Source of the DNA: Callaeas wilsoni
Taxonomy: Eukaryota; Chordata; Aves; Passeriformes; Callaeidae
Length of the DNA stretch: 64,000 bases
Direction of reading: 5' to 3'
Assembly (NCBI GenBank): GCA_013398955.1
Contig: VWPU01010164.1
Location: 186,001-250,000 of the forward strand
Part shown: positions 35,646-47,680 of the stretch, one piece after another
How the letters are laid out: every line of letters starts with the position of its first letter
Position numbering within the stretch: position 1 is the stretch's first letter
Translations under genes and position numbers: made by a program
The notes under the pieces: generated by a model
Database searches by the model: none
Seen by the model: the letters and a program-made list of their open reading frames with translations, nothing else
What the model was told of the DNA's origin: nothing

Positions 35646-38600
35646 AGCACATTGAATTATCTGTCTGGCAGCTGTGTACTTCTATGTATTTAGGGAAGCT
35701 AAGATATATTTCACTCTATTTAGTGACTTAAAAAATGTTAGATGGATCTCTGAGGTTCAGTAGGTGCATGGGGAGGTTTTCTTACCTCTTGACCTCCAAA
35801 TTTCCTTAGATATACCTGTCAATCTTGTTTACTCTTTTATCAGCAAACTGTAATGTGACAGGCCTCATTACTATTAAACACAGGAATTAGTGGCATTGTG
35901 ATGGACTGAGGATCTGTCATTCAAATGCAAGAACCCTTTGGGACCAGAAAGAAATCATTTGGTAAAAGGGGGGGAGGGCCAGAGAAAGAATGTTTAATTT
36001 TTTTAGTGTGTGATTTAAAAAAACCCCTTGCTCCTATTTCTAATGGTCTTTATTGACAAAGAGGGCAGTAGTGGTTAAAATGTGATGAGGTCTGTTTTGC
36101 AATCTACTATTGCAGGCTTTGCTAATTTTAATGTATTAAAGGCAACAATATACTGCATTTACTCAAAAAATAGTAAAAAGAGGCATCTATCTTGTATCTG
36201 TCTATAAAATGATGCTTGCCTCACAAGAAGCTGGCTAGATTCCGTGATCCAGAATTTGTCGTGATCAAAGCACATTCTGCAAAGAATGCAGAGAATGACT
36301 TTGCTTAAAAATCAGCTGCTGAAACAAACATCTAAGCATTCATTTATTTCTCATATGGCAGCATTAAAATAATTGGCAGCACTGCAGCAAGCGTAACAGT
36401 AAAATGTATTTGTGCTTCATGCCACAACAGAATGATTTTAGTGGGGGCTAGCACAACTTGAATGCCAATAAGGTACTGAAAGCTGTGAAACATAACCACC
36501 ATACCGTATTTGAGACTTAGGATTTACTCAACTTACTGCAAAATCAATAATGGGATCATTTGTAACAAAATCTATTTGCTGAGAAGGAATGTCAGTGCAG
36601 GTGTTCATCACAGGAACGGGATGCACACTGGGTACAGTGCCAAAGCCAAGGATACAAATGAAGGTCTTTTAAAGCACACTGGCTAATAGCTGACAGTTTC
36701 AGAAATATTGGAGACTAGAAGGATATTAATGGGACCAAGTGGATGGGAGGACATTATAGAATATAAACTTCCACTAAACCTTTGAATTATTTTTAATTGC
36801 ACGTTTCCCAAAACTAGCCAAAATGACCATCCCCTGTCATCACACTCTTTGTTGGCTTCTCTCATGATTACTGTTTTCAAAATAAGTGAAGCTGTTGAAA
36901 GTAAAATCCTTCAGTTTTCCTTCTGAAATCTGTTCTGACCTATGACAGAAATGGAGTTTTATATCCTTTTTATAGTTCATTAAACTTATCATTTGTATTT
37001 GTCCTTCTTTGCCCTAACTGTGCCTTGGTTCATAGTCCCCACAAATTAAAATATAAAGCCAAAAGTATTAGTGTTGAAAACACAACTGTGCTTTCCAAGG
37101 CAAGGGTGATACAGCTATGTCACCCAAATCACTGGTTTTGGTAGAACTAGCAGTGTTTTTGAAACAACCAGATGTACTAGCTTTTCAAGATGGTTATCTC
37201 AAAATGGAAGTACTTCTATTTGGCTGTTATTCACAAGCCTTGGCCTTCAATCATCTTCCATAAAGGGTGGATTTTCTTTGAAGCACAGGCCTTTACCTTC
37301 TATCAGGACTTCCCTAAAATAAGGGATTTTTTTGAGTTAGAACTACTTTTCTTTTTTCTTTTAATGCTCATCCTATTTTTAGACATGTTCAGTGAAATTG
37401 TATATCTAGAAATGTCTAGGCAAAATGGCTCTTAAGAATTCTTCATTTTATATGAAATCACCATTCTTACAGGAAACAGTCATCTCTGACTCTTCTGGCT
37501 TATATTTTGTATGCAAGTGATACAGCTCAAATAATGTCTTCAAATGACTGAGTTGCCTTCCTCTAGCATCAGCTTGTCATGCTGCATGTGTAAAGTGGGG
37601 AAGAGGAAAGCATCCTTTGCTATGCTTTACTATTTAAGGCTGGTATAGATTCTGTCATCTCCATCAGACCAAATTGAACAATTTTCCATGTTCTGATCAC
37701 CTCTAGATCTATCTTTGGACTAGGTGTCTCCTAAACTGTATTCAGTAAATAACTACAGAACAAATGAAGCTTTTAATAGGAGGTTTGGATATGGAATCTA
37801 CCTTTGACTGTTTTGTTTCTGTGTGAAGACAGAATCTGATGATTCTGAAGAGAAGAGACTGAACTACTCTTAACAATCTTGATTTTAGAGACCTTTGTTG
37901 GTGGTCTAAATACTCAATGTGATATAAGATCCCACCAAAACCTAGAAAAAAGGTAGAAGATTAAGTTCACCATAGTTGAAAAGTTCAAAATCTTTTAAAA
38001 ATCTGAAACTGTTGTTCTTGGCTCAGGATCAACGTTAACATTTGGAACTGACAACATAATGTTGAAATTACACAGAAGATAACAATTCAGTGCATTAGCA
38101 GACAGTGCTACATATTCAGTCTTCTGGAAAGACAGCAGGAGGAAAAGAGTTTGATGCTTATTTGCCCTGCTTTCTTTGGGAGAATTGAAATGGATAGTTT
38201 GATTTCTGCAGTTGACAAAATTATTTTGGAGGATGCCGCTGGAAGGAAAATAGCAGAGCAGTAAAAGAGTAGGATACCAGTGGATAAAGTACCCAGTTAA
38301 ACTGAATCACATATCTCAAAACAACCACTACAACTGCAGCACCTGCTATCTGCCATTATCACTGCAAGTTGGTTGGCACGAAAAGACAAAAATTTTTGCT
38401 ATGAATGTCTGCTACTATGAATCATCACAATGTTTCAAAGTGTTTTTCAGCAATGAAAAATCAACATTGTGTTCACATCAAAAATAAGGACAAAGTCGCT
38501 AACATCTATTTTATATAGCACAACCAGTCTGACATTAGTGACTTAAACTAGAAAAAAAAATAGTGACTAAGAAGTTCTTAAATGTTTAAGGTGTAAACGG

Positions 38601-41600
38601 AAACAGTCAATTCAAAAGATAAACATGGGTGAAACAAATCATTATAAATGATTGCCTGTATAATGACAATTCTGTCAGCACAAATGAAAGAAAATGTTTA
38701 AGCTTTACTGTTATGAGAATGGATTAGAGGTTTTTATAATATGAAATTTTTTCTGCTCCTTTGCAGTATATAATACCAAAAAAATGAAACTGTGTAATGA
38801 GCCAAATCTTCCACAGGTTTTAGTGACTGACTCTAATATGGTGGCAGATGGTGTAAATCAGTGCAAAATTTGGCAGTAGGTCTTAACTGGAATCTGTGAT
38901 ATTTCCTGGGACTTATATGCATGTAACCCATGAGCTTCATCTGAAATCACAAAATTTTTCTTGCGTTTGGATGAAGGCATGAACTTAATTTAGCCTCTCA
39001 GACTGTTCCTGGCATTTAAGTTTTCATTAGTCTTCATTCTGATTTAGGAGAAAATGTGTGCTGACAAGTCAGTTAGAAGACAAAAACTAGTGACTTCCAG
39101 CCATTAAAATGTTTGGCAATTTAGAGAAAAACATCCTAGGACAAAAAGCTGTCTGCTGCTGCATAATCAGACATTTTTCCATATCTTCACTTTTAGATTA
39201 ACTTGAGAGGAGAGTTTGTCAGAAGGGACCCAGCCAGAGTGGAGAAGCTCCCTCTAATTGTTTTGCACATGTTGGAGGAGTGAAGACCGGGAAACAGAAC
39301 TCTGACTAAGTACAGCTAAATACTGCTTAGCACTGTGGAGAGAAAGGCTAAGGACAACATATGATACAGTTTTGGGGTTTTTTTCCCTTTATTCTCTTAA
39401 TCTGTCTTTAGGAACAATTTATCATTTTTGCAAATTGTCTTGTGATTTTATGTACTGGTTATGACTTACCAAAGAAATATTTTCTATAAATATTGCACTC
39501 TTTTTCCTTGTTCCTTCACCTTAATTTTGTATTGAAATTTAGTATTCTCACAGACAGTGCAGAACTGTTTATTCCCTGGAGAGCTCAAGTCCCTTGCAGG
39601 TTTACTCAGACACTCTCTTTCTCAGGTGTAATGCGATCCTTCCTCTTCCTGGCATGGATTGTAACCATTATCCCACGTCTTCTGTGTTTGTGGTGTTTTG
39701 TCTGGGGCACTTCGTAGCTTTCAGATAAGATAAGTCCTATGTTTCAAGTGCAGATTCTGAAATTAATTTAACTCAAGAAAGAATAGGGACAATACTGAAA
39801 TATTTGTCCTATATTTTGTTCTTTACTCTGCATTAAGGTAAGAAATTATATGCCCTTGAATTTCTGGTGTACTAAACTGAGGATCTTCTGCTTTTAATAA
39901 AAGTGATCAAGCATGTGACGAGAAGAGTTTATTGATAGAGAGTGAATACACAGTGATTTATTTCTTATTTCTCTCTCTTAATATTGTGTACATAAAGTGC
40001 AGATGTAAGGATGCTAAACACTTTACACAGGTGTAGTTTTTAGCCATTAAATAGAGATAGGCTCCTCCAGATGACAATGCATAGAGAAACAGAAAAGATC
40101 TCAAGGTGTCATCTAATGTATCATCTTGCAATCCTTTTCACTAAGTCTAATTGATAATTTCCAGCTACCTGCAACATTTTATGTTTGGCTTTGTTAATTT
40201 TTTTCCATATTTTTCTAATTCATATTCTTAGTTATGAAGAAATCTGTCCTTCAAGGTAACTACTCTTCATTCCCTGACACTCAAAGGTCATCACCCTCTG
40301 CGAATTTAATAAACTCTGTGCTCCACCATTGTGGTTGTAGATGAATTGATGGATGAGTAGAGCCAGATCCAGAACATACATTTGCAGGACTTGAGGTCGT
40401 TTTTCTTTCCATGGTAACACAGAATTAGTGATAACCTCTCTGTGTGCAAGGTCTTCTGGATAGTTTTATATCCAGGCAACAGCATTTTGTCCACTTCTTG
40501 GAAGGGTTGAAGCATCATCCTGTAAACCCATCTGTCCTTGGCTGTTAAAAATAGAGAGAGACAGCAAGATTCCTAAGACTCCAGTAAAGACTTTTAAATT
40601 TAGTAGGGAAAATACCATCCTTTGTAATCACAGTATAATCATGGTGCACATGAATGTTTAAAAATGATTAGTGACAACTGAGAGATGAAGGTGGTTTGAG
40701 GGCAAAAACAAGGAGGTGGTTTGACAGCAAACAGTGTTTTGTTGCTTGCTGTATCTGGACCATGCTTCAGCCAGGGCAATACACCACAAATAGCGGATGT
40801 ATTTATAGAATGAATAGGCCTGGCCACATACTCCTGACCAAGAGAAGCAAGAAATGTTTCTGGTATTGTGTATTATAACTGATAAAATTTCTTTTGCCCA
40901 GTGCATCTTGTAAAAAAATAAAAAGAAGAAAATGAAGCTATTCTGAAAATGAAATGTGATGAAGGATTACCAATGATAGACTCTGGACAAACTAATTTAA
41001 TGCCTATAACTTAAGCGTTTGGTCTGAAAAGTAGGAAATGGAGATGATCTAATGGCTTTCTGGAGAATCTGGAAAACTTGAGTTTTCAGCATGAAGGCCT
41101 TGACTTTATACTGCCTCTTTTGATGAGATAAACTATGTTTGGTTGCATATTAACACCACCAAGTAATTTCTGTCTATTCTGATGCTGGTTGTATATAAGC
41201 TCTGCCTTAACATTTTGTCCTGCCCTTCTTACGGTCTGTATTCCCTAAATGGAGAGCTGAGGATTTCCCTTTCTCCATGAAGTTCAAGGTCAGTGAAGAG
41301 CTAAGGCGGCTGACTGCCTTGATCTCTCCTAGATGCCTCAGGGGAGGAGATGCACTGGAAGAACACTATGGACAGAAGTATTGCAGAATGTCCATCGTCC
41401 TGCTCGTGTGGCTGTGATTGTTACTGGATGTCAGAGAACTTTAAAAGTTTCAGGGGCTGCTCTGAATTATGCTGAGGGTTGAACAGTTTCTAACTCTACA
41501 GATGGGAGGGATGGAATACAGTCCCAAGTTGTTTTCACAGCATTAGATGTTTCTGTCATATTATATACCATTGCTTTCAGAAAGGGTTGATTGTCTTTAG

Positions 41601-41778
41601 AGTACTGGTCTAATTTTTGCAGATCTTTTTCTGTTGCTGTGTCTTGTATCTGGTTTATATAAAGGAGTGAGAAACAGACAAAAAAAGATTTTATTTAGAC
41701 TTTTTGGTGTTTTGATGCAAATTCATAATCAGCAAAAAAGGTTGAGGTTTCAAAGTCACCACCACATCGAGTAGGAGG

Positions 41779-41806
41779 TTCTTCTTATTCTTCTTATTCT
41801 TCTTCT
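41779..41806. repeat. (TTCTTATTC)n simple repeat
   Basis: Three units of a TTCTTATTC type follow each other, giving a pyrimidine tract. Confidence 0.85.
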
Positions 41807-43595
41807 GTCCTCTTTTAAGAGGTAGAAAGAGACAGACAGAGCCATAATACATGTATACGTTGCACCTGCTGTGGGTCTGACTGCCTTTATTAATGAAGGT
41901 AATCCCTCATGTCCAGTTCTCTTGGAAATATCATCAGAGATATTTCTTCTTGACAAATATGCTTTAGGGGATGAATCAAATATTATTGAGCTGTCACTGC
42001 CTACAGGTAGTTTGGGAGACCTCTCCTCCCAGAGTAGTTCTTTTGCCTTTCGATATTTTAATAGGCTCTCATATTAGAATCTAACTCAGGTCTGTAGTTA
42101 CAAAAACTGCAAATTGAAGCTGCAGTTTTCTTAGCAAATTGGACAATTTCGTCAGCTTCCTTCTGTTGGGAAGTTTACAGTACCTATTTAATTATTAAGC
42201 TGTCAAGAGAAAACTGGCTTCCCTGAGAATGTCAGAAGCATTCTCATGTAGGAAAAATGGAGAATGTGAAAGCTGAGGCAGCAAGATGGAAACTTTCCAT
42301 AGTGCTTTTGTATCAGACATTTAGTACAAAAGCTATGCATAGACCAGCTGGGCATTGACCCTCTGAGGTTTGGGGATTCGGCCCTGGCCTGGTGGGGGAG
42401 TGTTGTGGACAGAGTCTTTGATGGAAGGCATGAAATAGGTCGCTCATTGTAGTTTTGCTGTGGATTCTTATCATTGTCTTTTCCTTTGTTTAGCTCTGGG
42501 CACCTGAGTCCCTCTGTGACAGCTGAATCATGTGCATGTTTGACAGACATAAGGGAGCTTAAGATTTTTGACTTGGTAGATCCTTTGAAGTGCTGAATGT
42601 CTGCAAAATTGCTGTCAGAATGTGTCAGATCTCCTTATTAATAAGCAGATAGTCAGTTGCTACGTTTCCTGTCCCAGATTACCTCTCATGACTCTCTGGC
42701 TTCAAGTATCCCATGAAAAAGCTATTTTTACTATGCCATACATTTATTCAGTCTTCCTGGATGCCTCCCGAAAATTCAATTAATAAATGTCTCATTTTTC
42801 CCTCTCCAAAAAGCTTTTCTAAATCTGTTTTCCTCCTGCAAGCGTAAAACTCCAGGGGCTGAGACTTCCTGCAGAGTGTGCATGTAAGCTTTCCCATACT
42901 GCCAGCCTTAGCTGCCGCTGCAGGAGTTAAATGCCAGTGTTGGGTTTATTAGCACAGACACCACTGAATCCCCTCATTTCCAGCCAGTTCAGAACACAAT
43001 CTGAACCCTAGGGCTTCTGCCGCTCCATGTTCTTGTGATTTTGAGGACCACAGAGACCTGAAACTTTCACAATTCTGTAAAAAACCCAAAAACCTAACAG
43101 GCATCATTAGTTAAAACGACCTGTCTTTTGGATGTGTGGTTTTTATATGTTCATTTGTAAGGAAATAATCTTTCACATTTTCCTAAGTCTCTTTTTGCAG
43201 CTGTCTTGCTTTCATGGAGAAAAGACCTTTTGCTTAGGGATTTTAGTCCGTAACAGAGTTTGAAACCAAGACATTGGAAACAGTAATATTTATTCCTTCT
43301 GAACTTGGATGCCTAATTTCTGTATGAGAGTTGACTGCAACATACTGTGGAACAATATTCATCACAAATACTTGCTAGAAGAAGCTGATCACTTTCATGA
43401 ACACCTATAAAATTTCTATTTTTCTCAAAATTAGAAATTTAGCCAGAACCTCTCAAAAGAAAAAAAAGAAAATAAATTTGAAGGTGACGAAAAATAGATT
43501 TTAAAGACACTTACTTACAGGAGTACACATATATAAACATTGTATGTACGTGTATATAAGTCTATCTGTGTATATTTATGGAAGTTTTATTACAT

Positions 43596-43600
43596 ATTTT

Positions 43601-43632
<32 letters not shown>

Positions 43633-43633
43633 C
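43596..43633. repeat. (TA)n dinucleotide repeat
   Basis: About 18 TA units with one CA interruption near 43619. The tract is self-complementary and lies within a wider TATA/TGTA-rich stretch from about 43525. Confidence 0.92.
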
Positions 43634-44264
43634 AGACTTTAAAAATTAGATAAAAGGCATTGCCTTTTATATATAATAATAAACGAATTCCTACCTCTAA
43701 ATGGCCCAGATGAAAAGTTGTCTTGGCAAAAGTTATTTTGGCATCCCACCTTTCTTCCTATGCTTTCAGGAAGCCTTTTCAGCTGTTCCCACCCATCTTC
43801 CACAGGTTTAACTATGTGTGTTCTTTACCTGTGGCCCATGTAATAACTCCAGCACCAGTTTTGCATTTTTGTGACAGCAGTTGCTGCACCCTGAACAGCA
43901 GCAGTTTGATACAGGTCATACTAGAGTATGGACCTTTTTTATAAAAGCACCTGATCTGTACTTAAAACAAATAGAAATGTTTCTGGCCTGTTTTTACTGC
44001 ATGGAGTAGGTGTAAAGAAACTGTTGTTTGCCTGCTCCATTAGCCACTCCTTGCCTACTAAGCGACTATTAAAATAAAACCTGTACTCACCCCATGCAGC
44101 TACAGAAGTGGTATGAACTGTGAATAGACAACAGAACAGATGTTGGAAGGTCATTGTAGAATCAGAAATGATGTACCTTTAGATTTAACATCTATCTTCC
44201 TGATTCCCAGGAATTTGATTCCCCCTTGATTATTAAACAAGGAAAGAGCATTTGTTTTGGGTGA

Positions 44265-44308
44265 CCCTTTTGTTTGGTGTTCATGCCCCTTTTGTTTGGT
44301 GTTCATGC
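44265..44308. repeat. 22-bp tandem duplication
   Basis: CCTTTTGTTTGGTGTTCATG occurs at 44266 and again exactly at 44288, a period of 22 bp. The copies are identical over at least 20 bases, which suggests a recent duplication. Confidence 0.9.
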
Positions 44309-44657
44309 AGTGTATAGCACAACAGGATGCTGGGCCTTCAAAAAGAAATGATTGATGATAGCTCCATCTCCATGCCTGTAATGGGTTTAAGCAGTAATTG
44401 CTGCTTCAATGCCAAAAGATTTACAAAGGTCAAAATCAAGAGGGAGAGAAGACCCCTGTCCCTGTCCCTGCCACCAGGAGAGTAATTGTTATCAGTAGCT
44501 CCAATAATGGCAAAAGTGCTGAGCTTGCTTTGTGGTTCTGCCTTAAAAACTTGATTATGTTTCCCTGGTATGCAAACCTCACTGGCAGGCCTTGCATGCT
44601 GATGACAGTCATTTTTCTTCCCACTTGATGGTGACCATTTCAGTTGTCCTTGAAACA

Positions 44658-44667
44658 CCCCCCCCCC
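44658..44667. repeat. C10 homopolymer
   Basis: Ten consecutive C. It may be misread by some sequencing methods. Confidence 0.9.
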
Positions 44668-46320
44668 ACATCCTCCCACGCCAATCTCATCATAGTTTCA
44701 GCAGTGATCTTGCTGAACAACAAAAGAGGCTCAGTGGTGGATGGATCCTATGATATTCCAGCGATGGTGGGTAGCAGAGACTGGTGCAGTAGCGGAACAA
44801 TTGTCCTTGGTTAGACCATACTCTGGCATCCTGAAGAGGCAGAGACACTGTCTTGGTTTGGAGACAAGGATGCTTGAAGACTTTTTGTAGGCATGGAAGT
44901 GGTTGTTAGGAATGCTGGCAGTGCTACAACACTTCTCAGTTCAGTCTTGGGCTCTGCCACAGATGTTTTGACCAGCATTGGTTGGTCAGCAATGAAATGG
45001 CCATGTACGGGGAGTAGGTTAGAGGCTGAGAGATAAGGAAAATGCTGATACTTCTGCCCTTCTTCATGTTTGTAGCTTGCCATGCAGCCCTGGTGCCACT
45101 GAGAACTTTGTCATCTTTGTTCTTGACAGCACAAGTGTTTTGTATAGGTGGAAAGATGTCCTCGCTCCTTGTCATTGACTTAAACATATGTAAGAAAGAA
45201 TATCTTAGAATGCATCTGGAATGGGCTTGAATCTTTTCCTCCCTTCCATAGGTGTCAAGACTGTACAACTTAAATGTTTCCAGAAAGCCACTGCTGCCTT
45301 CTGAGAATGAGGCTGGATAATCAAGCCAATTTGATTAAATATGCATTAATTTATCAATTGTGTTGGTTAAAGTACACACCTCTTAGTTATGAAGTTTAAA
45401 CTAGATAAAAGTGAATTCAAGCATGAGCAATATATTCTGCCAAGTGTGTTTCAGTCTAACGTAGGGCCTTGTATCCTAAAAACAATTGCAAATATTTTTA
45501 TTTGTGCAACATTTCAAGAGACTGAAGAAGCATAAAGGGATTCCCCTATGCCAGCCTCAGGCCTAGAAGACCCACAGGCCAGCTCAGATTGTGGGGGATA
45601 CCTGTGGGCACTGTAAAATTAAGAGGAGAACAGCTGTGGGCTTTAGAGAAGACAGACAGCTGGAGGGAGGTTTCCTTTCATGATAAACAAGTTTCAAAAA
45701 GCTCTTGATTCCTGCTAATTAAATAAATCTGAAGTTATTCCCTGACTCACTGGAGTTTAATATCTTTTTCAGCCTTCTTTCTAAAAGTTGACAGTATTAC
45801 AGATGGGTGGCTGCTCACAGAAACATGATAGTGTTTCCACCCCCAAGGTAAAGTGAGGTTTATCTGGCTGCACATCCACTCACTGGCTTTATTATACAAG
45901 TTGTCCTAGTGTAACTAAGGCAATTGGGTTACACAGTGCATATCCTTGGACAATCCAACCACTTTAAAACTATGTTTGCATCGACTCGAAAGGGTTAGTT
46001 TCAGCTCACTGAGTCAAAGCATAGCTTTAACTACTGTGAGTAACTCTCTATTAGATGTTCACATTCTTATAACTAGGTCAAAATTACATTTACTTAGTTA
46101 CTCTGCTGCAGTGTTTCAGGCTAAGAAAGCCTCCCTAATCCTTAGTATTCATCACCACTGTGATCTCAAGGCTTTGAATCAGACCAGACAATGCTTTACT
46201 AACCGCTTAGACCTGAACACAAACAGGATATTTTTCCTTGTAATAATATTTTCCTCCAAACACCTAGTTCTACTTCTAGTAATATGATGTTTATAACTCT
46301 TGATCATAATATATATAACA

Positions 46321-46361
46321 TAGAATCACAGAATCATAGAATCACAGAATCACAGAATCAT
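46321..46361. repeat. CR1 3'-terminal tandem repeat
   Basis: Consecutive units AGAATCAC, AGAATCAT, AGAATCAC, AGAATCAC and AGAATCAT. This is the template-slippage tail characteristic of CR1 elements, expanded compared with the copy at 24517. Confidence 0.92.
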
Positions 46362-46437
46362 ACAATGGTTTGCATCGGAAGAGACCTTAAAGATCATCTA
46401 TTTCAAGTGCCCCTGCCAAGGGCAGGGATGCCATTCA

Positions 46438-47300
46438 CTACATCAGGTTGCTTAAAGATCCATCCAACCTGACCTTGAAAACATCCATCAATGAGGTATC
46501 CACAACTTCTCTAGGCCACTTGTTCCAGTGTCTTGCCACCCTCAGAGCAAAGAATTTCTTCCTAATATCTAATGTAAATTTATTCCTTTTCAGCTTAAAT
46601 GCATTACCCCTTGTCCTATCACTACAGGGCCTTGAAAAAAGTCCCTCTCCAGCTTTCTTGTAGCCCCTCTTCAAGTACTGAAAAGTTCTTTAAGGTCTCC
46701 CTGGAGCCTTTTCTTCTCCAGACTGAACAACTCAAGCTCTCTCAGCCTGTCTTCATAGGAGAGATGCTCCAGCCCTCTGAACATCTTTGTTGCTCTCCTC
46801 TGGATGGACTCCAACAAGTCCAGGTAATTCCTTAGCTGTGGGGCCCAGAGCTGCACACAACATTCCAGGTGGGGTCTCACGACAGCAGAGCAGAGGTGGA
46901 GAACCATCTCCTTTGACCTGCTGGCCACAGTCCTTTTGATACAGCCCTGGAAGTAGTTGGCTTTCTGATCTGCAAATGTACATTCCTGGGTCATGTTGAG
47001 CTTCTTGTCAACCAACATGCCTAAGTCCTTCTCCTCAGGTCTGCTGCCAATTAATTTTCTGCCCATTCTCTCTATTTGTGCTTGGGATTGCCCCAACACA
47101 AGTGCAGGACCTTGCACTTGGCCTTGTTGAACTTCATGAGGTTCACACAGACCCACCTCTCCAGCCTATCAAGATCCCTCTGGAGGAAATCCCTTCCCTC
47201 CAGTGTGCCAACCAAACCACGCATCTTGGTGTCACCAGCAACTTGCTGAGAGTGTGCTCAATTGCATCGTTCATGTCATCACAAAAATGTTAAACAGTGC
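46438..47300 (-). pseudogene. Broken CR1 ORF2, late reverse transcriptase and C-terminal region
   Basis: Starting from the junction, the minus strand encodes the GVPQGSILGLALFNIF block of the reverse transcriptase (about 47330-47285), then a frameshift. The catalytic FADD region near 47225-47245 has lost one T and reads as FAGD when the frame is restored by eye, so one catalytic Asp is also gone. The thumb and C-terminal part is open from 47156 to 46671 (KKLNMTQECTFADQKANYF, PHLECCVQLWAPQLR, IQRRATKMFRGLEHLSYEDR) and continues, after a frame change at about 46672, to 46438 with ARHWNKWPREVVDTS. The family role is reverse transcription of CR1 RNA; this copy is inactive. Confidence 0.88.
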
Positions 47301-47424
47301 CAGTCCCAATATTGATCCCTGAGGAACTCCACCCATCACCGGTGCCCACTTGGACACTGAGCCATTGGCAACAGCTATTGGAGTGTGTCCACCTGGCCAC
47401 GTCAGGTCAAAAAGTGGGTTCCTC

Positions 47425-47680
47425 CACACTCCGAGAGGAGAGTTGCCCACTACCGTCACCCATCGCCTTTTCTTGGTTATGTTGATTGTTACATAGGGAG
47501 CTGATGGGGCTGCCTTACCCAGCTCCAGCATCTCCTTTGATGTGATGGATCTTTCCTCTTCAGTCTGCAGAGCATTGATGTGGTTCTGCAAAGGTGCCTC
47601 TGGCATCAGGGGAAATCTCTTCCTCCTTCTGTTCCCCGCCATTGCATGTTTCCAGTCTCCTGCATCACTGTCCTTTCTGC
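47425..47680 (-). pseudogene. CR1 ORF1 fragment (esterase-like protein) fused to ORF2 remnant
   Basis: The minus strand reads GDWKHAMAGNRRRKRF, then APLQNHINALQTEEER, TSKEMLELGKAAPSAP and KKRRWVTVVGNSPLG. This matches CR1 ORF1, where RVTVVGDSLLRG carries the GDSL-type esterase nucleophile motif; here GDSL has become GNSP. The reading frame runs on without a stop into the ORF2 block (GVPQGSILG), making one 123-codon open frame at 47642-47271 that joins the two proteins. The frame upstream of about 47680 meets a stop. The fused frame is probably accidental. CR1 ORF1 is thought to be an RNA-binding and esterase-like accessory protein. Confidence 0.75.

Larger units (their letters stand above)
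35646..46317. other. Unannotated AT-rich DNA, 10.7 kb
   Basis: No gene or large repeat was recognised in this long stretch. Small simple repeats at 41779-41806, 43596-43633, 44265-44308 and 44658-44667 are listed separately. A weak CR1-like 3' resemblance at about 40100-40140 was judged too poor to annotate. Some parts, such as 36340-36440, are evenly AT-rich and free of low complexity, as in conserved non-coding DNA, but conservation cannot be tested here. Open frames of up to 115 codons are unrecognised. Confidence 0.55.

Noticed and set aside
40085..40150. Possible further CR1-like 3' scrap (AAAGATCTCAAGGTGTCATC...)
   Set aside because: Only one short block resembles CR1, and the adjoining blocks are missing or too diverged to separate from chance.
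46318..46375. Regularly spaced short repeats resembling a CRISPR array
   Set aside because: Units are contiguous with no spacers and form the known CR1 tail; the window is vertebrate DNA.
46284..46472. Open frame rich in Glu-Ser-Gln-Asn-His repeats
   Set aside because: It is the translation of the CR1 3'-terminal tandem repeat, not a repeat protein.
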